This document shows positions 49,924 to 58,963 of a stretch of 64,000 nt of DNA, piece by piece (within the stretch, counting starts at the first letter, position 1; the number at the start of each line of letters is the position of its first letter). Source of the DNA: Chloroherpetonaceae bacterium (GTDB lineage: Bacteria > Bacteroidota > Chlorobiia > Chlorobiales > Thermochlorobacteraceae); assembly GCA_025056565.1 (NCBI GenBank), contig JANWWA010000005.1, forward strand, positions 69,219 to 133,218. Direction: 5' to 3'. The notes under the pieces were generated by a model. That model saw only the letters and a program-made list of their open reading frames with translations. It ran no database searches and was not told the origin of the DNA. A program made the translations under genes and the position numbers.

Positions 49924-52152
49924 ATGCAGCAGCTGCTCTACGCAATAGTTGGCATCTACGTAGCGCTGTGCGCAACGGAGATTGGGAGTGCGCAGGCTTT
50001 TGCCACCTCGACTGCTTTGGTCGATTCACTGCTCGTGCAGCAAAAGAAAGCCCTCTTTATCAAAAGGGCAATAGGGACAATAACAATCGATGGGCGGCTC
50101 GATGAACCAGCATGGCAAGAGGCTATGGTAGCAACGGACTTTGTGCAAAACTTTCCCTTCGACACATCACTGGCGCGTGCGCAAACCGAAGTGCGTGCTA
50201 CTTTCGATGAACGCACGCTCTACATTGCGGCGGTATGCTACGAAGCAGGGACGAGTGCAGAGTTTGTGGTGCAATCGCTGCGACGCGACTTCAACTATGA
50301 TGAGAGTGATAACTTCACGGTCATCATTGACCCGCTCTCTAATCAAACAACTGGCTTTATGTTCAGCGTCAGTCCGTTTGGCGTGCAGGCGGAGGGGCTT
50401 ATCTCTGGCGGTGGTGGCTTTGGCACGAGCATGAATTGGGACAATGCTTGGCAAGCTGAAACACACATTGATGCAGACAAGTGGGTGGCAGAAATCGCAA
50501 TTCCTTTTAACACGCTGCGCTTCAAAAGCGGCATCTCTACATGGCGCATCAACTTTGCACGCAACAATCTCAAGCTACCTGAAAATTCGTCTTGGGTGGC
50601 GGTGCCACGCGTGTTCCGCATAACCAATCTTGCCTTTGCAGGAGAACTGCACTGGGAAAAAGCGCCTGAAAATTACAGCGCCAATCTTTCGTTCATTCCC
50701 TACACGATTGGGAGCGTTGTGGCAAATTATCAAACTCGCGCTTTCCCCAACCCCACAGCAAATGCAGGGAGCGATGTAAAGCTGGCGCTCACTTCAGCGC
50801 TGAATCTTGACCTTACTTTTAATCCTGACTTTTCGCAAGTTGATGTCGACCGACAAATCACTAATCTCGATCGCTTCACGATTTTCTTTCCTGAGCAGCG
50901 TCAATTTTTCTTGGAAAACAGTGACCTGTTTTCATCGTTGGGCTTTCGGCGCATTCGCCCGTTTTTTTCGCGACAGATTGGGCTTTTTAACGGTCAGCCA
51001 ACGACCATTTTAGCGGGCGCACGGCTTTCTGGTAATCTGGATGCAAGCTGGCGCATTGGAGCACTTATGCTGCAAACTGCCCGCAACGACTCTCTGCGAT
51101 ACAGCGGCAATAACTACGCTGTAGCAGTCACACAGCGCTTGCTCTTTGAGCGCTCAAATCTAACTGTGTTTGGCGTCAGCCGTCAAGGCGCAAATTATCG
51201 TGGCATTGAAGGCAATGACTTTAATCGTGTGTTAGGCATTGATTTTAATCTTGCCACTTTTGACGGCAGATGGTTAGGCAAGCTCTTCTATCACCATAAC
51301 TTTACACCTCGCGCTCTGCCACATCAATTCGCCACCGCACTCTTTTTGCGCTACGAACAACCAGAGTTTCGCTTAGAGTGGAATCACGAGTTCATCGGTG
51401 AGCATTACAATCCAGAAGTGGGCTTTGTGCCACGTCGAGGGGTCTGGCGCTTTGAGCCACAAGCTGATTATCGCTTCTATCCAAGGTCAGACTTCATCAA
51501 CAATCACGGCATCAGTTGCCGGCTCGATATGTATCGCTCGCAAGATTTCATCACAGAACTCGACCGCTCACTGGAACTGAGTTACTTTTTCAACTTGCAA
51601 AACACTGGTGCATTCGGCATCACATTCAGCGATGTAATGACCCGACTAACTTTCCCGTTTGACCCCACAGGGCGCGGTGAAGCCAACAACGAACTCCCAA
51701 TCGGCGTCTACGAGTATCGAACTTTTGGTGCATATTTTGAGAGCGATGAGCGCAAGAGAGTTGCCTTTTCTGGCTCTGCGGAATTTGGCGGTTACTTCAA
51801 TGGTCAGTTATTTAGGTATCGCTGCAACGCACGCTACCGTGCACAACCTTACGGCTTAATTTCGCTAAATCTCGAGCAAAATTTCATTTGGCTACCTGAG
51901 CCATTTCGCGGCACAACCCTGACTTTGCTGCAAGCGCGCTTTGACCTTTCACTCACGCGTGAGCTGTTCATGACCGCATTTTTGCAATACAACACGCAGA
52001 TTCAAAATGTCAATCTCAATGCACGTTTGCAGTGGCGGTTTGCGCCAATGAGCGATGTGTTCTTGGTCTATACCGACAACTATGGCACAGATACATTTGC
52101 CGTGCGCAATCGTGGTGTGGTGTTGAAGATTATCTACTGGTTTAATGCATAA
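49924..52152 (+). CDS. DUF5916 outer-membrane protein with CBM9-like domain
   Basis: Exported protein of 742 residues. A signal peptide (residues 1-24, AQA cleavage) is followed by a carbohydrate-binding module family 9-like domain: TIDGRLDEPAWQEA, VRATFDERTLYIAA, and WVAEIAIPFNTLRF. From about residue 240 a DUF5916 beta-barrel-like region begins, with QITNLDRFTIFFPEQRQFFLEN (in part RFTIFFPEQRQFFLEN) as signature. Ends with alternating aromatic strands. It is probably an outer-membrane barrel with a sugar- or metabolite-binding front domain. It overlaps the next gene by 8 bases, so the two are likely translated together. Confidence 0.8.
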   Translation: MQQLLYAIVGIYVALCATEIGSAQAFATSTALVDSLLVQQKKALFIKRAIGTITIDGRLDEPAWQEAMVATDFVQNFPFDTSLARAQTEVRATFDERTLYIAAVCYEAGTSAEFVVQSLRRDFNYDESDNFTVIIDPLSNQTTGFMFSVSPFGVQAEGLISGGGGFGTSMNWDNAWQAETHIDADKWVAEIAIPFNTLRFKSGISTWRINFARNNLKLPENSSWVAVPRVFRITNLAFAGELHWEKAPENYSANLSFIPYTIGSVVANYQTRAFPNPTANAGSDVKLALTSALNLDLTFNPDFSQVDVDRQITNLDRFTIFFPEQRQFFLENSDLFSSLGFRRIRPFFSRQIGLFNGQPTTILAGARLSGNLDASWRIGALMLQTARNDSLRYSGNNYAVAVTQRLLFERSNLTVFGVSRQGANYRGIEGNDFNRVLGIDFNLATFDGRWLGKLFYHHNFTPRALPHQFATALFLRYEQPEFRLEWNHEFIGEHYNPEVGFVPRRGVWRFEPQADYRFYPRSDFINNHGISCRLDMYRSQDFITELDRSLELSYFFNLQNTGAFGITFSDVMTRLTFPFDPTGRGEANNELPIGVYEYRTFGAYFESDERKRVAFSGSAEFGGYFNGQLFRYRCNARYRAQPYGLISLNLEQNFIWLPEPFRGTTLTLLQARFDLSLTRELFMTAFLQYNTQIQNVNLNARLQWRFAPMSDVFLVYTDNYGTDTFAVRNRGVVLKIIYWFNA

Positions 52153-53143
52153 ACTGCGGAAAATCATCTCAGGGGGACAGACTGGTGTCGACCAAGCAGC
52201 TTTGCGCGTAGCACTTGAACTCGGCTTGGAAACTGGTGGCTGGTGTCCGCCCGACCGTGCATGTGAGAGCGGCACAATTCCTGAGCATTTCCCCCTTGTG
52301 CCAACACCCGTAGAGCGAAGCCCTAATGCGCCCCATATTCCACGCTCGCTGCGAACCGAATGGAATGTGCGCGATAGCGATGCGACACTTGTGCTTGTAC
52401 CTGACACGATTCAAAACGACGCAGGAACAAACTGGACGATTGAGTGCGCCAAGCGTTACAGCAAGCCAGTCTGTGCTATCAATCCTTTCTCAAGCGACGC
52501 ATCAGTCAAAATTTACAACTGGCTCTCGTCACTTGACATTTCGACGCTTAATGTCGCAGGCCCAAGCGAGAAGACTTGCACGGGAATCGGGACAATAGCT
52601 GAAAAAATCTTGAGAAAAGCGTTTTTGCTATCTTCAAGCAAACTCAAGCTGGTAAGTGCTATGGAACCGCAAGCGACAGAGAGCCTCTCCGACTACGAAC
52701 TCGAGCGTGGCAAGCCGATGCCAAACTTCAATCATGGATACATTCAAGCGAATCTCATCGTTGCATTGCGTGCAAGATATGGTCGACAATTTTCTGTTGT
52801 TTCCGAAGTTGCAATGCCTGTTGGGGATAGAGATGCTACGCCTGATGTGTTGGTCTTTCCGAAGCGTGTAGTCAATTGGTTTGAGACAAAGTCCGCTCTG
52901 TCCGAGCCGCCGATTTTAGCGATTGAAATTCAAAGCCCTTCGCAACCAATGGAAGTAATCCTTGACAAAGCCAAAGCAATGCTAGATCACAGGGTCAAAT
53001 CGGTTTGGATTGTCCAACCTGCGTTGAAGACAGTCTCAGTTTTCACAAAAGAAGCTGAGCCAAAAACCTTTGTGGAAGGCACTGTCTCTGACAAAGCCAG
53101 TGGCATTGAGCTTTCGTTTGAGGAAATTTTTGCAACGGAGTAG
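52145..53143 (+). CDS. cpYpsA (molybdenum-carrier-like) and Uma2 fusion
   Basis: A 332-residue fusion of two unrelated folds. Residues 1-150 are a Rossmann-like cpYpsA domain, often annotated as putative molybdenum carrier: IISGGQTGVDQAALRVALE, TGGWCPPDR, WNVRDSDATLVLV and LNVAGPSE are the nucleotide-site blocks. Residues 173-332 are a Uma2/DUF820 PD-(D/E)XK nuclease-fold domain: NFNHGYIQANL, ATPDVLVF (active-site Asp) and AIEIQSPSQ (active-site Glu). Uma2 genes are usually separate and multiplied in cyanobacteria. An in-frame ATG at 52661 with a TATCTTCA promoter-like motif 24 bases upstream suggests the second part was once, or still is, an independent gene. Confidence 0.8.
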   Translation: MHKLRKIISGGQTGVDQAALRVALELGLETGGWCPPDRACESGTIPEHFPLVPTPVERSPNAPHIPRSLRTEWNVRDSDATLVLVPDTIQNDAGTNWTIECAKRYSKPVCAINPFSSDASVKIYNWLSSLDISTLNVAGPSEKTCTGIGTIAEKILRKAFLLSSSKLKLVSAMEPQATESLSDYELERGKPMPNFNHGYIQANLIVALRARYGRQFSVVSEVAMPVGDRDATPDVLVFPKRVVNWFETKSALSEPPILAIEIQSPSQPMEVILDKAKAMLDHRVKSVWIVQPALKTVSVFTKEAEPKTFVEGTVSDKASGIELSFEEIFATE

Positions 53144-53227
53144 AGTTTTCATTTATTCCTGTGTGGCTCATCACCAATAAAACAGGCAAGAAAATGTCGT
53201 GCTTCCCTCGAGGTTTTCGAGGCAATT

Positions 53228-53359
53228 ATGGAAAAACTGGAAGAGCTGGAAGACACAAGGCTCTATGATGAAGTCAAGAAATTTAACGAGCTTTCTATTC
53301 CGATTGATGATGCACTTGAGATGATGGAAGCAAAGCGCAACGCCAAGATATACAAGTGA
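53228..53359 (+). pseudogene. Antitoxin-like remnant
   Basis: A 43-residue frame (MEKLEELEDTRLYDEVKKF, ending AKRNAKIYK) that resembles the C-terminal, toxin-wrapping half of short antitoxins in toxin-antitoxin pairs: LED-x-RLYDE followed by an IPIDDALEM helix. The same frame stays open upstream (FEAIMEK) but has no start codon there, suggesting loss of the DNA-binding N-terminus. No toxin gene follows; arsC on the other strand begins 33 bases later. It could also be a small independent protein. Confidence 0.4.
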
Positions 53360-53392
53360 TGGCTACGGTTTGTTGTGACCTGCCTTTTCCTC

Positions 53393-53785
53393 TCAGGCGC
53401 CGATTCGTTTAAGCATCTCTTTGACTTTTTCCTCAATCAAATTGCGCACCTTTCGGAACTCGTCTGGCTCTAAATGCTTTGGGTCAGGAATTGCCCAATC
53501 TTCACGAATTTTGGCACGCACAAATGGACAGTCATCGCCGCAGCCCATTGTGGCGACAAAGTCGTATTCCACATCAGGAATCTCATTAAGCGATTTTGAG
53601 GTGTGCGTGGTAAGGTCGTAGCCCAGCTCCTTCATGGCTTCAATTGCTTTTGGATTAACCTTGCCCGATGGATGCGAGCCAGCACTGAAGGCTTCTACCT
53701 TGCCACCACCGTGAATCTTCGCAAAGGCTTCTGCCATCTGACTGCGATTGGAGTTTTCCACGCAAACGAATAAGACTTTTTTCAT
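53393..53785 (-). CDS. arsC: Arsenate reductase, thioredoxin-coupled
   Basis: Low-molecular-weight phosphatase-fold arsenate reductase of 130 residues. The P-loop CVENSNRSQ starts with Cys8 (CX5R), and the resolving cysteines Cys82 and Cys86 lie in MGCGDDCPF; WAIPDP carries the general acid Asp. The cysteine triad marks the thioredoxin-dependent class over tyrosine phosphatases. I start at MKKVLFVC (53785); the frame runs to 53854. No ars regulator or efflux pump is adjacent. Confidence 0.9.
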   Translation of the reverse strand: MKKVLFVCVENSNRSQMAEAFAKIHGGGKVEAFSAGSHPSGKVNPKAIEAMKELGYDLTTHTSKSLNEIPDVEYDFVATMGCGDDCPFVRAKIREDWAIPDPKHLEPDEFRKVRNLIEEKVKEMLKRIGA

Positions 53786-53893
53786 TGTGTTAGGGTTAGT
53801 TAGAGATTCAAAGGATTGCAGCCGCACGTCTGTGCAGAGCACAGCGGAAGACACTAAAAATCAAGGCTTCCCGAATTCAAATCCCAGACGCTG

Positions 53894-54757
53894 CTACTCA
53901 ATAAACTTCCTTACAGAAAGGAAACTGCCAATTAGCCCTAATCCAGCTCCAACAAGCGTGAGCACAAAAAGAAAGAGAGCATTAGGCGGTTGGAGCGCAG
54001 CATAAATGTCTGGCGCGGTGCGTGCCAAAAGCGTCATCATTGCTGTAACCAGTCCAGCTGCTAATACACCGCCTACCAGTCCTTGTAGGACACCTTCCAA
54101 AAGAAAGGGCAGGCGAATGAAGTTGAAGGTAGCGCCAACCAGCTGCATTGTGCGAATAATTTCACGCTTGCTATAAATCGCAAGGCGAATTGTGTTGGAA
54201 ACCAATGCGATGGACGCAAAGGCAATAAGTATGCCCAGTGCAGCAGTGATAAAAAACAGGATGCGGGCATTGCTGTCGACACGGCTAAGAAGCTCGCGAT
54301 TGTATCGCACATCAAGAACACCAGACTCTTTTGAGACAGCCGCAACAAACTTTTCTAAGCTATCCAATCGAGCATATTCAGGTCTAAGATTCACTTTGAT
54401 AGATTGTGGCAATGGATTGGTGCCTAATATCTGCTCAATTTTCTCACCAAATTCCTTTTCAAAAATTTTGGCAGCGTCGTCTTTGGAAATGTAAGTTGCC
54501 TGTGCAACTGCATGATGCTGACGAATGTGCCCTGTGAGAGCTTTGGCATCACTGGGCGAGAGCGTTTCGCTAAGAAAGAATTCTACTTCTACACGGCTAC
54601 GGATTTCTTCTAGCACACGCACCGCACTTTGCGTCAGAATAAGGAAAATGCTCAGCAACACCAGCGAAATAGCAATGGTAAAGATGGAAATTGCCGTTGC
54701 AAGTTTGGCTCGTTGGAAGCCGGAGAGACTTTCTTTGAGCACATAGCTAAGATTCAT
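53894..54757 (-). CDS. ftsX: Cell division ABC permease FtsX
   Basis: Four-helix inner-membrane protein of 287 residues that, with FtsE, activates septal peptidoglycan hydrolases. The N-terminus MNLSYVLKESLSGFQRAKLA lies in the cytoplasm, residues 50-160 form the periplasmic domain (EVEFFLSETLSPSDAKAL), and KREIIRTMQLVGATFNFIRLP is the FtsX signature. ftsE is not adjacent in this window. Last of the group lepA, lepB, barrel protein, ftsX, with a 38-base gap before it. Confidence 0.9.
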   Translation of the reverse strand: MNLSYVLKESLSGFQRAKLATAISIFTIAISLVLLSIFLILTQSAVRVLEEIRSRVEVEFFLSETLSPSDAKALTGHIRQHHAVAQATYISKDDAAKIFEKEFGEKIEQILGTNPLPQSIKVNLRPEYARLDSLEKFVAAVSKESGVLDVRYNRELLSRVDSNARILFFITAALGILIAFASIALVSNTIRLAIYSKREIIRTMQLVGATFNFIRLPFLLEGVLQGLVGGVLAAGLVTAMMTLLARTAPDIYAALQPPNALFLFVLTLVGAGLGLIGSFLSVRKFIE

Positions 54758-54795
54758 CTTGCCTTAGACCGTGTGTTGATACGAAGCCGTCTGGC

Positions 54796-56070
54796 TCACT
54801 CAATTTTGCGCTGCAAGAACCATCGTTCACCAATGTTCAGGGCGGCGCCGAATCGGAAGATGCTTTCTTCAATTAGGCCGTTTGTGGTCGTGCCACGACG
54901 CGCATACTGCAAGGAAATATCTAAGCGCGATGACTCAGCACTAAGCGGAATACCTAACCCAGCGGTAAGTCCCCATTCATCAATGCCAGTATTACCAATT
55001 TGCCAATTCGTCTGATAGTAGTATGCTCCAATGCGATAGGCGATGCGTGAAAAAAGGTTAGTACGCACTTCCAAACTGGGAATCACCTCTGCGCCAAGTG
55101 AGAAACGCACAGCGCGACGCTGCAGCTCCGCGCGTTGCCCGAAATACTCCGCTGCTGACCAGTCCTGAAGCATCACATCTGCGGCAACGATGTAGTTCGG
55201 AGTGCCACTGTATGCTAGTCCAATGGTAAGCACACTGGGAAGCGAGACCCACCCACTGACTTCATTCAGTGTGTCGCGCCGCTGCGTTTGTGAATTCCCC
55301 AAATTGTTGGTGAGAATGGTTCGGCGTGTGCCTTCAGCAGACGCACGAGAGGTGAACGCAACGCTCAGTGAGAAAAGGTCGCTTTGTGCAAAGATGCCTT
55401 GCTTAGAGGTGTAGCCCAAGCCAAATGTCCAAGTTTGCATTGCAAGGCGGTCTTCAAACTCGATTGCGGAGTCGACAAGTTCCAGCACGTCAAAGCGATG
55501 TTCAGAGCCTTGTGTCGTAGTGCCAAAAAGAAAATTAAGCGCAGCGCCCACGCGGAAGATGCCAAGCTTTTCACTGCGAAGCGGAGTAAAGCCAACTGCA
55601 ATCGGCACGCTATTCAAGCCGCCTAAGCCGAAGTAAGAGAAACTGTAGCTCAGCGTGTCCAGACCGATAACAGTTGTGCCACGCTGCGTCTGCCTGTAAT
55701 TAAGGCGTGAGTAGGGCAGAATGCCAGTGGAGACAACAAACTGCCAGATTGGAATCGCAAGGCTTGCGCCTTCAAAGCCAGCGACAACTTGATAACCTGA
55801 GGCACGAGGCGAACTTGCGAAGTAACCAATATATCCAAAATCACCAGCAATGCGGGTTTGGTCAATCGTTGTCAGCATAGCTGGGTTAATTCGGTGGATG
55901 TAAAAAAGGTCGGGAATAGCACTGCCTGCAAAGCCCATTCCAGCCGACTGTGCAGTAACCAGTGAGCGGACCTCGCCAATGCCAAAGCGTGAGTAAAGCG
56001 AGCCGCCTTGTGCAAGGCACTGGGCTACAGAACTGACAAGCAGGAGAAAAATACCAATGCAAATTCTCAC
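54796..56070 (-). CDS. Outer-membrane beta-barrel protein
   Basis: Exported barrel protein of 424 residues. Signal peptide cleavage is likely at QCLAQ|GGS; the mature N-terminus YSRFGIGEV and HRINPAML are recurring motifs in Bacteroidota/Chlorobiota outer-membrane proteins of the FadL/OmpP1-like shape. Alternating aromatic strands run to the end, which closes with GERWFLQRKIE, another common ending in this group. Substrate unknown. It lies 15 bases downstream of lepB on the same strand. Confidence 0.7.
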   Translation of the reverse strand: MRICIGIFLLLVSSVAQCLAQGGSLYSRFGIGEVRSLVTAQSAGMGFAGSAIPDLFYIHRINPAMLTTIDQTRIAGDFGYIGYFASSPRASGYQVVAGFEGASLAIPIWQFVVSTGILPYSRLNYRQTQRGTTVIGLDTLSYSFSYFGLGGLNSVPIAVGFTPLRSEKLGIFRVGAALNFLFGTTTQGSEHRFDVLELVDSAIEFEDRLAMQTWTFGLGYTSKQGIFAQSDLFSLSVAFTSRASAEGTRRTILTNNLGNSQTQRRDTLNEVSGWVSLPSVLTIGLAYSGTPNYIVAADVMLQDWSAAEYFGQRAELQRRAVRFSLGAEVIPSLEVRTNLFSRIAYRIGAYYYQTNWQIGNTGIDEWGLTAGLGIPLSAESSRLDISLQYARRGTTTNGLIEESIFRFGAALNIGERWFLQRKIE

Positions 56071-56085
56071 GGGAGTGCGTGTGTG

Positions 56086-57003
56086 CTAGTGAACTAACCT
56101 TCCAATGCGCGACCAGCGTATTGATGCCAATTTATCAAACACGCGAAACAGGCTCAGCTCAGGGTCCCAAGACCAATAGATAATCAAGGCAGAACCAACA
56201 ATATGCGACTCGGGCACAAAACCCCAGTAGCGGCTATCCAGACTATTGTCGCGATTGTCACCCATCATAAAGTAGTAGTTTTGCTGGACGACATATTCGT
56301 TGGTGGGCTTGCCGTCAACATAGACCTGCCGTCCCATCATCGCAGTGGTGTGTCCCTCATACTCCAAAAGGAACTTGTAGGTGTAAAAAGTCTCGGGCAT
56401 AAGCGTGATTTTATCCCCTTTTTTCGGAATATGCAGCGGACCAAAGTTATCCTTGTTGAAAGAGGAGTAAAGTGGAAAGATATTGATTTCAGCTTGTCCG
56501 GGCGGCAAAGGCTGTGGCGAAAGAAACTGTCCTTCCGGCGGCAGCGGGAATTCCTTGCCGTCCACGAACACCTGTCGGTTTTTGATTTCAATCGTCTGTC
56601 CCGCAACGGCTACGCAGCGCTTGATGTAATTGACATCTTTATCACGTGGGTATTTGAAAACCACGACATCACCTTGTTCAACTTGCTTAAAGCCCGGTAG
56701 GCGATAGTTGGTGAAGGGGACGATGGCACCGTAGATGAACTTATTAACCAAGAGAAAATCACCAGCTAGCAGTGTCTTTTCCATGGAGCCTGTGGGAATG
56801 CGGTAGGCTTCAATAACAAAAGAGCGCAAGAGGAAAGCGGCAACGCCAGCAAAAATCAAGGCTTCTATCCACTCGCGCGTTTTGCTTTTTTTCGTTGGCG
56901 TGCCTTTGGCAGACTGTCCATTTAGGATTTCACCAGCTTTGCTCTTTTTTTCTTTTTGTGGCTCAGGCTTTTGTGCCTTTGCTTTTGCAGTTGAAGCGCT
57001 CAT
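56086..57003 (-). CDS. lepB: Signal peptidase I
   Basis: Membrane-bound serine protease of 305 residues that removes Sec signal peptides on the periplasmic face. Catalytic Ser73 is in IPTGSMEKTLLAGD, the general base Lys128 in DVNYIKRCVAVAGQ, and GDNRDNSLDSRYWGFVP is the conserved box E. A Lys/Ala-rich cytoplasmic tail of 42 residues precedes one helix (residues 46-66). A 30-residue insertion between boxes D and E is typical of Bacteroidota-type enzymes. Between lepA (27-base gap) and the barrel gene. Confidence 0.93.
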   Translation of the reverse strand: MSASTAKAKAQKPEPQKEKKSKAGEILNGQSAKGTPTKKSKTREWIEALIFAGVAAFLLRSFVIEAYRIPTGSMEKTLLAGDFLLVNKFIYGAIVPFTNYRLPGFKQVEQGDVVVFKYPRDKDVNYIKRCVAVAGQTIEIKNRQVFVDGKEFPLPPEGQFLSPQPLPPGQAEINIFPLYSSFNKDNFGPLHIPKKGDKITLMPETFYTYKFLLEYEGHTTAMMGRQVYVDGKPTNEYVVQQNYYFMMGDNRDNSLDSRYWGFVPESHIVGSALIIYWSWDPELSLFRVFDKLASIRWSRIGRLVH

Positions 57004-57030
57004 TTTAAGGCATTTGAGAGTTCAAAATCG

Positions 57031-58875
57031 CTATTCGTCACTGACGCTCAGCACAGCAAGAAAAGCTTCTTGTGGCACTTCTACGCGACCGACTTGCTTC
57101 ATGCGCTTTTTGCCTTCCTTTTGCTTTTCAAGTAGCTTGCGTTTGCGCGTAATGTCGCCACCGTAACACTTTGCCAGCACGTTTTTGCGCAGCGCGCCAA
57201 TCGTTTCTCGTGCAATCACACGACTGCCAATAGCAGCTTGAATGGCAACTTCAAACATCTGGCGTGGAATCAGCTCCTTGAGCTTGGCGCAGAGTTTGCG
57301 ACCCCACTCATATGCCTTCGAGCGATGCACAATCATTGAGAGCGCATCGACCACTTCACCATTGAGCAAAATATCCAGCTTGACCAGATCAGCCTCACGG
57401 TAGCCAATCGGCTCGTAATCCATTGAGGCGTAGCCTTTGGAGATAGATTTCAGCTTGTCGTAGAAGTCAAAAATGATTTCAGCAAGCGGGAATTCAAACT
57501 TCAGATGAGCGCGCGTGGGGTCTAAATACTGCGTGTCTTTGTGCTCGCCACGCCGTTCCATAGCAAGTTTCATAATGTTGCCAATGTATTCCGTCGCCGT
57601 AATAATTTCGGCACGAATGTATGGCTCTTCAATGCGCTCAATTCTGCCAGCATCAGGCATCTTAGCGGGGTTATCGACCACAATGCGCTCGCCATTGGTG
57701 GTATAGACAATGTATTCTACATTCGGCACGGTGGTGATGATATTCATTCCATATTCCCGCTCTAAGCGCTCCTGAACAATTTCCATATGGAGCAAGCCCA
57801 AAAAACCACAGCGGAAGCCAAAGCCGAGCGCAATGGAGCTTTCAGGCACATAGACAAGCGAGGAATCATTCAGCGAGAGCTTATCTAATGACTCGCGCAG
57901 CTCTTCAAAGTCCTCGCTGCTAACGGGATAAATGCCGCTAAAGACCATTGGCTTCACTTCCTTGTAGCCCGCCAGTGGCTCGGTGGCAGGATTGTCAGCG
58001 TTCGTTACTGTGTCGCCAACTTTTGTGTCCTTGACATCTTTAATAGAGCAAATCAGGTAGCCGACATTACCTGCTTCCAGAAAGTCTGTAGGCTGACGCT
58101 TTAAGCCAAGCACACCGACTTCTTCGGCGTAGTAAGTTTTGCCGTTTGCAAAAAAGCGCACGCGGTCGCCCCTGCGTAGGATACCGTCGACAATGCGAAC
58201 GTAAGCAATCGCACCACGGTAGGCATCAAAAACAGAGTCAAAAATCAAGGCGCGCAGCGGTTTGTCTACATTTGCCTTGGGGGCAGGAATGCGTGCAATG
58301 ACAGCTTCTAAAATATCTACGATGCCAATGCCTTCTTTGGCTGAAGCAAGGATAATTTCGTCGTCCTTTGCGCCAATGAGGTCATAGAGCTGTGCCTTGA
58401 CTCTCGGCAAATCGGCAGAAGGCAGGTCAATCTTGTTGATGACAGGGATAATCTCAAGTCCAGCGTCAATTGCAAGATACAGATTGGCAATGGTTTGGGC
58501 TTCGACGCCTTGAACGGCATCCACTACCAGCAAAGCGCCTTCGCAAGCAGCCAGCGAGCGGGAAACCTCGTAGGTGAAGTCTACGTGTCCGGGCGTATCG
58601 ATAAGGTTCAGAGTGTAGGTTTCACCATTTTTGGCAGTGTAATGCATTTGAATTGCATGGCTCTTAATGGTAATTCCACGCTCGCGTTCAAGCTCCATAT
58701 CGTCAAGCACCTGATCCATCATCTCGCGCTGTGAAATCGTGCCTGTAATCTCCAGCAGTCTATCTGCCAGCGTGGACTTGCCGTGGTCAATATGCGCAAT
58801 GATGCAAAAGTTGCGAATCTTCTCTTGCGAGAAGGCTGATTTGGGAAGATATGCGAGCGATTGTGCTGCACTCAT
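57031..58875 (-). CDS. lepA: Elongation factor 4 (LepA)
   Basis: Translational GTPase of 614 residues that acts on stalled or mistranslocated ribosomes. G1 [15 protein letters not shown]2/G3 region RGITIKS and [20 protein letters not shown], and [14 protein letters not shown] (NKID) are standard; the LepA-specific C-terminal domain includes [15 protein letters not shown] and [21 protein letters not shown] start at [11 protein letters not shown] (58875); the frame is open to 58950. A TATATTGG element lies 48 bases upstream. First of a group with lepB, a barrel gene and ftsX. Confidence 0.95.
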   Translation of the reverse strand: MSAAQSLAYLPKSAFSQEKIRNFCIIAHIDHGKSTLADRLLEITGTISQREMMDQVLDDMELERERGITIKSHAIQMHYTAKNGETYTLNLIDTPGHVDFTYEVSRSLAACEGALLVVDAVQGVEAQTIANLYLAIDAGLEIIPVINKIDLPSADLPRVKAQLYDLIGAKDDEIILASAKEGIGIVDILEAVIARIPAPKANVDKPLRALIFDSVFDAYRGAIAYVRIVDGILRRGDRVRFFANGKTYYAEEVGVLGLKRQPTDFLEAGNVGYLICSIKDVKDTKVGDTVTNADNPATEPLAGYKEVKPMVFSGIYPVSSEDFEELRESLDKLSLNDSSLVYVPESSIALGFGFRCGFLGLLHMEIVQERLEREYGMNIITTVPNVEYIVYTTNGERIVVDNPAKMPDAGRIERIEEPYIRAEIITATEYIGNIMKLAMERRGEHKDTQYLDPTRAHLKFEFPLAEIIFDFYDKLKSISKGYASMDYEPIGYREADLVKLDILLNGEVVDALSMIVHRSKAYEWGRKLCAKLKELIPRQMFEVAIQAAIGSRVIARETIGALRKNVLAKCYGGDITRKRKLLEKQKEGKKRMKQVGRVEVPQEAFLAVLSVSDE

Positions 58876-58963
58876 TCTCAAACTTTCTTGGGATTGACGC
58901 GTTTGGATAACTGCCAATATAGCGAAATCCGTTTCAAATTGTGCTGCCAAAGGGAAGCGACAC

